Source of the DNA: a virus | Direction: 5' to 3' (one strand) | DNA length: 39,334 bases | Virus record (IMG/VR): IMGVR_UViG_3300047463_000289 | Location: 1 to 39,334 of that record | Part shown: positions 11,215-20,000 of the stretch, piece after piece | How the letters are laid out: each line of letters opens with the position of its first letter | Position numbering within the stretch: position 1 is the stretch's first letter | Made by a program: the position numbers and the translations under genes | The notes under the pieces: generated by a model | Database searches by the model: none | The model's input: only the letters and a program-made list of their open reading frames with translations | What the model was told of the DNA's origin: nothing

Positions 11215-13152
11215 ATGAATATAATTGCATTAGACATTGAAACTACCGGACTTAACCCACGCCGTGACCGCATTCACGGCGTCGGAACCTTTGATGGTAC
11301 AGCAGGTAATTACGTGGGCATAGATGACGTTGCACTGCGCCAGTACCTAGCCAACAAAGATAACCATATTGTAGGGCATAACATTCGCTTTGACCTAAAG
11401 TTTTTAGTGCAGGCGGGCATTGCAATTAACTGTCAAGTATGGGATACCAAGTTACTTGCGCAACTTATTGACGAGAACCAGCCGCTTGGGTTAAAAGATT
11501 TGTCAGTAAAATACTTTGGTAACTCTGCATTAGACAACAAGCGTGAACTTGACAGGGCAGTTACCTCAATTAATGGACGCTCGGTTGCAGACCTTTGCCG
11601 CCTAGATTTAGACGATGAGACAGAACCATTTTACCATATCATTAAAAAGTATTGCATTGAAGATTGTAAGAACACATTAAAGTTATTCTGGTCGTTGGTG
11701 CCAGCACTTAAAAACATGGACGCTGCCCTTAAAGCAAAGAAATATGTGGCGTCACCTTTAGATTATTACACAAATGAAATGATGCCTCTTGAATCCGTAC
11801 TTCTTAAAATGGAATTAGATGGGATTAAACTTGACGAGGTTGCATTAAACCGATACAGTTGTGCATTAACGTCAGAAAACGTGCGCTTACTTGCTGAGAT
11901 GTCTTTAATTTGTGCGAAAGAAATTAACAATATTGAGGAGGCCCTATATGAAAAAGTGCTCGCAACAAAACACACGCCGAAAGGCAAAGCAAACGTGCAA
12001 AGAAGAAGCACAAAATGCCATACAAAATTTAATTGGCAAAGTGCAGAACATTTGTCGTCGCTTATCTTCGGTGAATTTAAAATCCCTGAAAAGCTTGTGG
12101 AAAAAACTGCAACGGGTAAACCATCAACTTCCGAAAGTTCTTTGGAAGTTATTTATAAAGCACATGGTCCCCAAGATCGTATTAAAAAAGTTCTTGAAAT
12201 CTACAAAACGTGGAAGAAAAACATAAAGATATTAAATACTTACACAGGGGATGCGGTTGAGAAGACGGGGTTACTTGCTCACGTAGACAACGGACGAATC
12301 TACGCGGAGTATCTACAGACAGGCAGAAGCAAAGAGGATAGTTCGGGCGGTACAGTAACTGGTAGGTTATCATCAAGGAATCCAAACATGCAGAACTTGC
12401 CACGTGGATCTGAGATTAAGAAATTTTTCTTGCCAGATCCTGGGCAAATCTTTGTATACTTTGACTATAGCCAACTAGAGTTACGTCTGGCCGCCCATCT
12501 ATCCAATGATCGGCTTCTACTAAAAGGGTATAACGATGGAATTGACTTACACCAAATTACTGCGGATGCCATTGGCGCTGACAGACAGACTGGCAAGTCT
12601 GTTAACTTTGCCATGATATACGATGCTTCAGCCTACCGTTTAACGAGTATGATTGATAGGTCGGTTGAGGATTGTAGAGACATTATTGCGCAGTTCTATG
12701 ACCTTTATAAAGGATATAAAGCCTACTTAAACCAGCAGAAAGAGTTTATTGAACAGCACGCTTGTGTAATTTCTGAAGCAGGCAGGTTGCGTCGTTTACC
12801 CGCCATTGAGTACGAACCTACGGGCAGCAAGGAATGGAGGCACGCATTAAAGCAGGGGTATAACTTTCCAATCCAAAGTCTAGGGGCTACCATTACCAAG
12901 CGAGCAATGATTCAATTGCATAACATGGGGTACCGTCTGGTTACCCAGGTCCATGATTCGGTGGTTATCAGTATTCCCGATGACCACCAAGTAAACAGTA
13001 AACTAGCGGAGATTAAACAGGTTTCGGAAAATGTATACCCATTACGGGTGCCATTAAAAGTAGACATAAAACTCTTGACTTCACTTTCGGAGTCAGATAT
13101 ACTTGTAAATAAGGAGAAAACACATGAGTCAAAGACAAGTCAATACGGTTGA
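11215..13152 (+). CDS. Family A DNA polymerase with 3'-5' exonuclease domain (645 aa)
   Basis: The N-terminal proofreading domain has D7 and E9 (ALDIETTGL), D60 (GHNIRFDLKF) and Y146/D150 (YCIED), all DEDDy residues. The polymerase domain has VTGRLSSRNPNMQNLP at 381-396, motif A D417 (VYFDYSQLELR), the O-helix R457, K461, F465, Y469, and motif C H580-D581 (QVHDSV). It replicates phage DNA. F465 corresponds to F762 of E. coli Pol I. D470 replaces the near-universal glycine after the O-helix tyrosine. There is no 5' nuclease domain. A weak AGGG ribosome site lies seven bases upstream. Confidence 0.93.
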   Translation: MNIIALDIETTGLNPRRDRIHGVGTFDGTAGNYVGIDDVALRQYLANKDNHIVGHNIRFDLKFLVQAGIAINCQVWDTKLLAQLIDENQPLGLKDLSVKYFGNSALDNKRELDRAVTSINGRSVADLCRLDLDDETEPFYHIIKKYCIEDCKNTLKLFWSLVPALKNMDAALKAKKYVASPLDYYTNEMMPLESVLLKMELDGIKLDEVALNRYSCALTSENVRLLAEMSLICAKEINNIEEALYEKVLATKHTPKGKANVQRRSTKCHTKFNWQSAEHLSSLIFGEFKIPEKLVEKTATGKPSTSESSLEVIYKAHGPQDRIKKVLEIYKTWKKNIKILNTYTGDAVEKTGLLAHVDNGRIYAEYLQTGRSKEDSSGGTVTGRLSSRNPNMQNLPRGSEIKKFFLPDPGQIFVYFDYSQLELRLAAHLSNDRLLLKGYNDGIDLHQITADAIGADRQTGKSVNFAMIYDASAYRLTSMIDRSVEDCRDIIAQFYDLYKGYKAYLNQQKEFIEQHACVISEAGRLRRLPAIEYEPTGSKEWRHALKQGYNFPIQSLGATITKRAMIQLHNMGYRLVTQVHDSVVISIPDDHQVNSKLAEIKQVSENVYPLRVPLKVDIKLLTSLSESDILVNKEKTHESKTSQYG

Positions 13153-13450
13153 ACAAGTTAAACAGGTACTTACTGCCCTGCATGATAGTATCAATGAGGG
13201 TGCAGATTCATCTGCGCTATACATCCTGCAGTTTGGTATTGAACTTATACCTAATGAAGGTATAAACGCAGAGCAAGCAAAGACTGCAGTTAGGAAAATT
13301 AAAGAAGCATTAGCCTCATTGCAAGATGAGCAATTGTGTGTCTACACATTATCGTTTCAAGGATACCAAGAATCTGTAGGTAAAATTCTTCGTATTGCTC
13401 AAGACAAGCTTACTCCCCCAGAGCAAAAGGCTGCCCAACCACATGGGTAA
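13124..13450 (+). CDS. Hypothetical helical protein (108 aa)
   Basis: AAGGAGAAAACAC gives a good ribosome site and the gene overlaps the polymerase by 29 nt. The product is all-helical with Gln and Glu-rich stretches (NTVEQVKQVLTALHDSINEG, AEQAKTAVRKIKEALASLQD). No known motif. It lies between polymerase and resolvase, and overlaps the latter by 8 nt. Confidence 0.62.
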   Translation: MSQRQVNTVEQVKQVLTALHDSINEGADSSALYILQFGIELIPNEGINAEQAKTAVRKIKEALASLQDEQLCVYTLSFQGYQESVGKILRIAQDKLTPPEQKAAQPHG

Positions 13451-13898
13451 GCAGGTGCTCTACATAGACCCGGCCAGCATTTCGTCTGGCTGGGCTCTAT
13501 TCGAAGATGGAGTCTTGATAAACTCAGGCACCATCGCCGTTGATAAAAAAGATAACGTGTTTATCCGGCTGTGTAAGATATACAAAAGTTATCGCAAAGT
13601 TCCTAAAGTTGGGGAGGTTCACATTGAACAATTGGTTCGCAATACTCATATATACACTCACTGGTCTGTATCTGTTATCGCTATTGCTTTGCACCATAGC
13701 GGCTGCAATATTTCTGCGGACATTCCTATCGCGTCTTGGCAAAAGTATACGGATTGGCAAGGCAAAAAAGCGCCACTTCACAGTTATACAGGGCGGGTTA
13801 AATCCGAAGACGAACTCGCAGCCATCGGCATGGGACTCTGGCACACCGCCAGAACCGCCGGGGGCGGCATAGGTAAACGCTCAAGGAGAAAACGATGA
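13443..13898 (+). CDS. RuvC-like Holliday-junction resolvase (151 aa)
   Basis: RNase H-fold signatures: D9 in VLYIDPASISSGWALF, E62 in GEVHIEQL, and the acidic pair near 122-124 (KSEDELAAIGMG), matching the catalytic acids of RuvC-type resolvases. It would cut branched DNA before packaging. ATG 13443 starts the conserved domain directly; the upstream in-frame start at 13395 adds residues that lie within the previous gene. The tail is Arg/Lys-rich (GKRSRRKR). Confidence 0.75.
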   Translation: MGKQVLYIDPASISSGWALFEDGVLINSGTIAVDKKDNVFIRLCKIYKSYRKVPKVGEVHIEQLVRNTHIYTHWSVSVIAIALHHSGCNISADIPIASWQKYTDWQGKKAPLHSYTGRVKSEDELAAIGMGLWHTARTAGGGIGKRSRRKR

Positions 13899-14116
13899 GT
13901 TGTTGTTCGAGTAAAACATCAATTTATGAGTTGTGCGAAAAGTGTGCAAAAGAATTATTAGCCGGTGGAAGCGCACTATCCGAAGCAAGCACACCAGATT
14001 TTCCAGTGGTTGAATTTTCACCGCTTATTCGTTGCGAATGTGGCGCAGATAAAACCGGAGGACCAGGGCATAGCCACTGGTGCCCAAAATCGGAGGAAGC
14101 GTATGGCACAGACTAA
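13895..14116 (+). CDS. Small cysteine-rich, probable zinc-binding protein (73 aa)
   Basis: CAAGGAGAAAACG precedes the ATG, which overlaps the resolvase stop. Cysteine pairs are CEKC near 14-17 and C-E-C near 47-49, plus HSHWC near 59-63, so zinc binding is likely. Such small ribbons sometimes attach to replication or transcription complexes. It overlaps the exonuclease start by 14 nt. Family not recognised. Confidence 0.6.
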   Translation: MSCCSSKTSIYELCEKCAKELLAGGSALSEASTPDFPVVEFSPLIRCECGADKTGGPGHSHWCPKSEEAYGTD

Positions 14117-14825
14117 ACCAAAAGTCTTATTTTTTGACATAGAGACTGCCCCTAACCTTGCCTACGTATGGGGTAAATATGAGCAAGACGTCATTGCGTT
14201 TAAAGAAGAGTGGCACTTACTTTCGTTTGCATACAAATGGCTTGGCAGTAGTGAGGTACGATGTGAAACTATGCAGAACCAAAAGGATGACAAGCAACTT
14301 TCTAAAAAATTACGTGACCTGTTTGACCAAGCGGATGTAATAATAGGACACAACGGTGACGCCTTTGACATTAAGAAAGCGAGGGCACGCTTCGCCTTTT
14401 GGGGACTAAAACCCCCCTCTCAATTTGCAACGGTCGATACTTATAAGGTAGCTAAACGCTACTTTAATTTTAACAGTAACAAGCTTAACGACTTAGGTAT
14501 TTACTTTAAATTAGGGGAGAAGGTAAAGCACACGGGGTTTGACCTATGGTTGGGCTGTCTTAAAAACAGCCCTGACAGTTGGAACTTATTAAAGCGTTAT
14601 AACATGCGTGACGTTGTGTTACTTGAGAAAGTATACAATAAGTTACTTCCTTGGATGGACCGCCATCCCAACATGGCCCTGTTATCCGGCGGCTCTAAAA
14701 AAGGTTGTCCAAAGTGTGGTTCAGTCAAAGTTATTAAAGATGGCATTAGAGCAAACGCAATGTCACTTCAACAGCAATGGTACTGTAAAAGTTGCCATGG
14801 CTATTACTTAACAAAGCGTATATGA
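14103..14825 (+). CDS. DEDDy 3'-5' exonuclease with C-terminal zinc ribbon (240 aa)
   Basis: The exonuclease core has D12 and E14 (FFDIETAP), D89 in IIGHNGDAFDI, and Y166/D170 (YNMRDVVLLEKVY), as in PolB-type proofreading domains standing alone. The C-terminal part has C202-C205 (CPKC) and C228-C231 (CKSC), a zinc ribbon similar to those that grip DNA ends or single strands. ATG 14103 follows GGAGGAAGCGT; the in-frame ATG at 13965 lies in the previous gene. It may trim replication or recombination intermediates. The next gene begins within its stop. Confidence 0.8.
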   Translation: MAQTKPKVLFFDIETAPNLAYVWGKYEQDVIAFKEEWHLLSFAYKWLGSSEVRCETMQNQKDDKQLSKKLRDLFDQADVIIGHNGDAFDIKKARARFAFWGLKPPSQFATVDTYKVAKRYFNFNSNKLNDLGIYFKLGEKVKHTGFDLWLGCLKNSPDSWNLLKRYNMRDVVLLEKVYNKLLPWMDRHPNMALLSGGSKKGCPKCGSVKVIKDGIRANAMSLQQQWYCKSCHGYYLTKRI

Positions 14826-15169
14826 AAATTAAAAGTAACATGGTATGGATAAAATTTTGGGACCATGCTCATTGGTCAGGTGCTGAAGCTGCCCCTATTG
14901 AGTGCGAGATCTGTGGCGTCATTGTAGCTGAGAACGATGTGTCTTATATCGTTGCCGTATGGATATGCGGCCAGTCTATTGATGATAACGCAGAACAGTT
15001 TGCGATTGTTAAAGGGGCTATTATTGAAATGCGAAGGCTTGAAGTGGGTAAAATATTGGAGGTAACCAGTGACTCAAAAGGAACAATTAGCACTAACAGT
15101 CAAAAAAATAAACATCCTAGACGAGCAGCTAAAGCTCCTTCGCGTCGCCATTCATCGGCTCGAAAATAG
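14822..15169 (+). CDS. Conserved phage protein of unknown function (115 aa)
   Basis: The ATG overlaps the exonuclease TGA (ATGA). Residues 1-80 fit a small phage family with the pattern V-W-I-K-F-W-D-H-A-H-W-S, CEICGVIVAEND, and FAIVKGAIIEMRRLE; function is unknown. The final 33 residues (rich in S, K, R, A) coincide with the 5' part of the gene at 15069 in another frame and look like low-complexity read-through rather than a conserved domain. The overlap of 101 nt is unusual in this compact genome. Confidence 0.6.
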   Translation: MKIKSNMVWIKFWDHAHWSGAEAAPIECEICGVIVAENDVSYIVAVWICGQSIDDNAEQFAIVKGAIIEMRRLEVGKILEVTSDSKGTISTNSQKNKHPRRAAKAPSRRHSSARK

Positions 15170-15254
15170 GATTATCGCTTTGGAAGAAAACGCCGTAACC
15201 CGCGAAGTAGTTTTTGAAAGTGATTGGGACCCGGATTCAGATGACGATTACTAA
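15069..15254 (+). CDS. Small coiled-coil protein (61 aa, GTG start)
   Basis: GTG 15069 has GGAGG six bases upstream (15057-15061 region), which decides the start. The protein has a clear leucine-heptad helix (NILDEQLKLLRVAIHRLENR at about 15-34) and a very acidic tail (ESDWDPDSDDDY). Acidic tails of this kind are often protein-interaction sites or DNA mimics. It is the last gene of the replication operon and overlaps the convergent rhomboid gene by 83 nt. Confidence 0.6.
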   Translation: MTQKEQLALTVKKINILDEQLKLLRVAIHRLENRIIALEENAVTREVVFESDWDPDSDDDY

Positions 15255-15780
15255 ACCAAACGCCAGCTAATAACCCACCTAAATGAGCGCCAGATGCAAC
15301 GCCAATTGGATATGTTAAATTATAATAGGCAGCTTGTGCCTGCGTTACAATATGAAATATAAGAAGCGCCTTGGCCGTCAACTCAATAGGTTTAGGACCG
15401 CGATATCCCATAAGGACGGCGCCAGTCACGCCAAAGATTGCTCCACTACTACCAATCAAACCAAGCGGTTTAAAAAGCGCAAACATGTCAAAAAGGATTT
15501 GCGTCAGCAAAGCGGCGCCGCCAAAGAAGACAAACGTGCGAATAAACTTTTTCGTGCTTTTGAGTTTATACTCAAGATAAAACATATATGGAAAGCCAAA
15601 CATAAAATTACCAAGTAAATGCGTCCATCCACCATGGCTAACCATATGGGTAAAGAAGCTGACAAAGCGCCAAATGACTGATGGCTCACTATAAATATAG
15701 GCGGTAGTTGTGGGTGGAAATAAGAGTAATGAGATAACGCCGATAATAAAGAGGCTAACCGTTGCCACTAGATACCCCAC
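15172..15780 (-). CDS. Rhomboid-family intramembrane serine protease (202 aa)
   Basis: The rhomboid signature is complete: H49-G50-G51-W52-T53-H54 followed by N58 (HxxxN), the nucleophile S112 in GSSGAIFGVTGA, and H166 in ASGAHLGGLLAG. Six hydrophobic segments are visible, fitting the six-TM bacterial core. It should cleave single-pass membrane proteins within the lipid bilayer. The start may be GTG 15780 or GTG 15768; the latter shares bases with the XhlA-like stop (TAGTG) and has GGGG six bases upstream, giving 198 residues. It is the last gene of the late operon, directly after the lysis genes, so a role in lysis timing or envelope remodelling is a reasonable inference. Confidence 0.87.
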   Translation of the reverse strand: MGYLVATVSLFIIGVISLLLFPPTTTAYIYSEPSVIWRFVSFFTHMVSHGGWTHLLGNFMFGFPYMFYLEYKLKSTKKFIRTFVFFGGAALLTQILFDMFALFKPLGLIGSSGAIFGVTGAVLMGYRGPKPIELTAKALLIFHIVTQAQAAYYNLTYPIGVASGAHLGGLLAGVWFSNRHLNPGPNHFQKLLRGLRRFLPKR

Positions 15781-15989
15781 TTTTTTAGGGCAAAGCTAAC
15801 CAAAAGTGAGGCAACCGTTGCTACCCCAGCAACCTTTATTTTAAGTTTACCAACTTCAGACTTTACTTCCGTCAGATCAACTTTTAACTCTCTCAGTTGT
15901 TCTTCTGTTTCTAAAGCGTGCTCTTTACTTAAAGCCTCAAGTACAGCTAAACGCTTATCTATCTTATGGAGAAGTTGGTCGGCACGCAT
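15768..15989 (-). CDS. XhlA-like membrane-associated lysis protein (73 aa)
   Basis: A long charged coiled coil (residues 5-48, with LEALSKEHALETEEQLREL) is followed by one C-terminal TM segment (VAGVATVASLLVSFAL, about 53-68). This layout matches the XhlA/hemolysin-type accessory of phage holin systems. It would sit in the inner membrane with the coiled coil in the cytoplasm. It lies between the small TM protein and the rhomboid gene, downstream of the amidase, as expected in a lysis cassette. It overlaps the next gene by 13 nt or 1 nt depending on that start. Confidence 0.7.
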   Translation of the reverse strand: MRADQLLHKIDKRLAVLEALSKEHALETEEQLRELKVDLTEVKSEVGKLKIKVAGVATVASLLVSFALKKWGI

Positions 15990-15990
15990 A

Positions 15991-16146
15991 TTATTTACCT
16001 TTCTTTTGCAGTAGCCTCATAGGGAAATCCAAAAAATCTAGCACCGCGTCATCCCATTTCCACGGGGTATACCGGGCAATGACTTTAAGAGCGCCTATTA
16101 CTGTGAATACGGCGCTGACAATATCTAGTATATCTTGAAAGTTCAT
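15991..16146 (-). CDS. Small membrane protein, holin candidate (51 aa)
   Basis: ATG 16146 overlaps the amidase stop (ATGA). One TM segment spans about residues 5-24 (DILDIVSAVFTVIGALKVIA), followed by RYTPWKWDD and an amphipathic helix ending LLQKKGK. Size, single TM and position after the amidase suggest a holin or pinholin partner of the XhlA-like protein. No named holin family is recognised with certainty. Confidence 0.6.
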   Translation of the reverse strand: MNFQDILDIVSAVFTVIGALKVIARYTPWKWDDAVLDFLDFPMRLLQKKGK

Positions 16147-17024
16147 TGTTTAAAACCATTCTTTTGTGCATATTCATCTAAGTATTGTGGTAAATTTTTT
16201 CTAAAGTCCTTAATAAAATCTACCATTTCTCCGCCGTGTTCCGTTGTCTTTTTTTGTATTTCGGAATGCGCGTAAATATCTTTGGGACTTAAATTTTTTT
16301 GTAACATTGTTGTTATTATAAATTCACGTAGCGCTGCTGCACCTTTTTCTGAAAATTTATTACCTTTAAGATTTGGGTCATATGCTACTTCTATTCCAAT
16401 TGCATTTCTATTTGAAACTTTCGTTGGGAATCTGGTATAACTACCAACATTTTCTGGCTCTGTAATCCATGTTTTTTCATTTTTGGGGTTTGTTTTTGCA
16501 CCTATCGTGTGGGCACCAACCAAATCTGTACTTAAAGTTTGCTTTATTTCAGGAGTGTCTGTTGTAATTCCTGTCATCATATACTGAACGCTTTTATTTT
16601 GCATCGATTTCATTAAATCTTCAATAGATTTTTGAATTTTATTTCCTTCAGCATCTAACTTCCAAATTTTTTCTCCTGTATTTTTATCAATTCCTGAATA
16701 CTTGTATTGATCGCCAGTCCAATGTAACACTAAAGATAGCTGTTTATCTTTCATCTCTTTTTTACTTATAAACTGTTTTTCACTTTGTTGCGGCGTAAGG
16801 CCCATAGCTAATCTATCTTTAATAGCTGCCCAATCTTTTTCGTTTTGCATTGAACGCTCGTTATATCCGTTAATATCCCCATAGGGAACTGTTGTTAACT
16901 CGCCAGATACTCGACTTGGTATTTGCTGTGCCTGCTGTAGGGTTTGTTGTGCTGGTAAATTTGGTTGCGAAATATTAACCATCATGGATGGTATGATACC
17001 AAAAATTGAATCCCAATCAGCCAT
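16143..17024 (-). CDS. N-acetylmuramoyl-L-alanine amidase-type lysin (293 aa)
   Basis: Residues 95-275 follow the Amidase_2/PGRP pattern: H101 in LVLHWTGD, H172 in VGAHTIGA, NRNAIGIEV at 206-214, H253 in YAHSEI, and H263 in TEHGGEM where a D or C is usual, giving a possible third zinc ligand. It would cut the amide bond between muramic acid and the stem peptide. Residues 1-90 are Gln/Pro-rich and unlike a typical endolysin, resembling ejection proteins nearby, so it may also be packaged in the virion. No signal peptide is seen; release would need a holin. Its start and the previous stop share one base. Confidence 0.75.
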   Translation of the reverse strand: MADWDSIFGIIPSMMVNISQPNLPAQQTLQQAQQIPSRVSGELTTVPYGDINGYNERSMQNEKDWAAIKDRLAMGLTPQQSEKQFISKKEMKDKQLSLVLHWTGDQYKYSGIDKNTGEKIWKLDAEGNKIQKSIEDLMKSMQNKSVQYMMTGITTDTPEIKQTLSTDLVGAHTIGAKTNPKNEKTWITEPENVGSYTRFPTKVSNRNAIGIEVAYDPNLKGNKFSEKGAAALREFIITTMLQKNLSPKDIYAHSEIQKKTTEHGGEMVDFIKDFRKNLPQYLDEYAQKNGFKQ

Positions 17025-20000
17025 TACTTAAACCCCTTGAGTAGCTCGTTATACAACGGACTAGATTTACCAATCTCTGGAAATACTTCAAGTTTACGTT
17101 CCAATTCCTTTTTAAACTTGGCCTCATCCCAAACCGTAAACGGTATTGGCGACACAATCTTGTAAATATTTTTAGCGACGATTTGTGGGGCGGATGCAAT
17201 ACCATATTTTTGTATATCGGTAATAGCTTCAAACGGTTCTGACCCCGGTGGCAACGTGCGGCCCGTGGTACCTGCAAATGCTGCAAGAAGCATCAGTGGT
17301 TTATAGATTAGTTTAGCAAGATTACCGGGACGACCTTCCGAAATTGCTTCTGCTCCCCGCGTCAAGATGTTTCTACTGTAGGTTAAGAATGGGAATAATC
17401 TACCAAACTCACTACGTAAAATAGCTGGGGTATCTGCAAGGCCATATGCAAAGTTGATACGTTGCGTGATTAATAGAGCGTAGATATCACGTGCATTTTC
17501 AATGCCCCCACTTAAGTACGCACGGCTAACCATAGTTTTTTGCCCGGTTGTAAGTGCCGACTCATCTAACAACCGCCTAATACCCCCCTCTCCACCTTTC
17601 TCCCAGTAGTGTGAAAACTTGTTCTGCGCAGCAAGAACAGATTGAAGGCGGTTAAACTCCTCGCCTTTTTCCATTGTGCGTCTAGCAACTTTTCGTGCCG
17701 GAGCATTTAAGAAATCTATACCCTTTGCAATTACGTTAGTTGGGGCTTTACTAAACTCTGATTCAAGGACAGGGGCATTTTCAATTAACGATGCACGTAA
17801 AATCTTCTTAGCATTAGTAATTCGTTCTCTTCCAGCTATTGAAAGATTAAGAGCATCACGTGTTCCCGTTGCTGCCCAACGCTCACCAAGTTCAATAGCG
17901 CCAAGGGTAGGAAATTGTAGAAATTGTTTTACCCACGTTCCGGGATTTATACCGACTAACTTAACGTACATTGCTCGTGTTAACGAGTCATAAATTTGTT
18001 TTAAAGCGCCTTCGGGTTCAGGTAGTGCTCGAATAAAGTTATCAATTTCAGGTTTAATCTGATTTAATTTGTACGTTCCTAATACTTGTGATGCATCTTT
18101 TTGCGCATTTAGATTGAATGCATCAAATATCCATTGGCTAAAAGATTGGCTTTCATTTGTCAACCCAGACAAATGTAATTGATTTAAAGTTTCTGCGGCG
18201 TCTTCTAACGCGGGGCCAATAAATTTTTTGTTAGCAACTTCACGCAAATACCGGTCAGATAGGTTAACAATATTTGTTTCATGTATGCCTGGAACTAATT
18301 GACCGGATGTTCGAGCAAAATCTAAATCTGGCCTTAACTTAGCTTCAGCGCTACCTTTTGGAATGCCCATATACTCTGGTAATTCTCGAATAGGCACATA
18401 GCGTTTTAATCTAGGAACTCCCGCTTCATAAGCAAGACTGTCAAAAATATCCCGCAATTCACTAAATGCTTGAATTTGTTCGTCCGTTAACGCAGGACCC
18501 CGATATTCAGGTACCAGCAATTTTGTTGCGTCTTCAGATTTACTTGGGTTAAAAACTACACGACCATCGTCTAACTTCTCAAAGTATTGTAGTATGCGCG
18601 TTTGCTCATCAAGGTCAATGCCTGTTTTTTTAAGTAGAGCAATTGGCTTTGTCATCAAAGCCTTGTACTCGTTTTGTAAATTCTTCCCTTGGTTTAACGC
18701 CCATATTGTCTTTTGTACCGACTCGCCCGTTGGAATTCCAGTACGTCGTTGAACCTTGCCCCATCTAAATGTCTCAGTTAGAAAATTGTATTTTAACAAT
18801 TTTTCTGTTTTTAACTTAATACCATTGGACATTAGCACTTCTGAGTATACCGACTGCCTCAAAGAATCCGCAAGTTCTGGTTTAACAAACCCGCCCTTTA
18901 CTAGATCATCAACCAGTTTAGCTTGGTCTAATGCACGCAAGTGTACTTGTTCTGGAATATTTGTAGAACCAAAAGTTCGTGACCAATTAATATTGGTATC
19001 AACTCCAATTGCAGTTTCCTTAAGAGCTTGTTTTAATTGTTCTTGTTGAATAAGATTTTCTTGCAATTTATTGGCGGTGTCATTTAAGTCTTGTCGCATT
19101 GCCCGCTTTTGTTGTAACTGCCTTAAAAGCCTAATTCGTTCTTTTTGTAGATCAGTGCTAAGTTGCACGGCTTCTTTTGATAAGCGACCTTGAGCCTGTT
19201 TTTCAGCAATATTAGCTGACTTAATTGCAGCATCAGTTTGCCCTTGTAACTGCTGACGAGCAATAAGACGTTGATCGCGTGACATACCACGAGAAATATT
19301 GACATCATTTATCTGACCAATAACATCATCAATACGCCCGCGCTCTGCTATAATTTGCGCTTGTAAGCGGCTTACTTTATCTGCCTCGGCAACTTGATCT
19401 AAGGACATTATCTCTTGATCTAGTTCTTGAATACGCTGTAAAGAGTTAACGCGTTGTGCTTCAAGACTACTAACCTTATCATTAAATACTGTTGGATCTT
19501 CAATAGTGTTATCAAATGTTGATAACTTATTTTGAGCCTTTGCGATAGCCTCTTCTTTAGTTGCGGTTGCCATTGCTGACTCTTGTGATAGGCGGTCTAA
19601 ACGTGCTGCGGCTTTTTCTTTTGCGCCCATTTCTCTTTCAATTAATCGACCCGTTTGTTTAGAAATACGCGCTTCTGCGTCTGCTAATCCTTTTTCATAA
19701 ACAGCCTGCTGTGCAACACGGTCCTGAAGTTCTTGTTTTAAAATTGGACCTAACGTCTGATTTTCAACGGTCGGTAACTTTGGCGTCCAAATATCAAGAG
19801 GCTCAAATTCGCCCATAAGCCGTTTAGCTTGTCGCTTAATACCAAGATCAAATACTTGTTTAGCTTGTGATTCTGCCAGCGCTGCTTTAGTTAGGGCTTT
19901 AGCCGCCGGTACTCTAGCCGACATTAACAGCCCCTCTGGACCACCTAGCCCACCTAAAAACTCAGCAACATTCTCGACCCATCCTTCAGATTTATGCTCA

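Noticed and set aside
6501-13152. Z-genome (2-aminoadenine) phage
   Set aside because: A DUF5664 protein and a family A polymerase are present, but no PurZ or DatZ-like gene can be seen.
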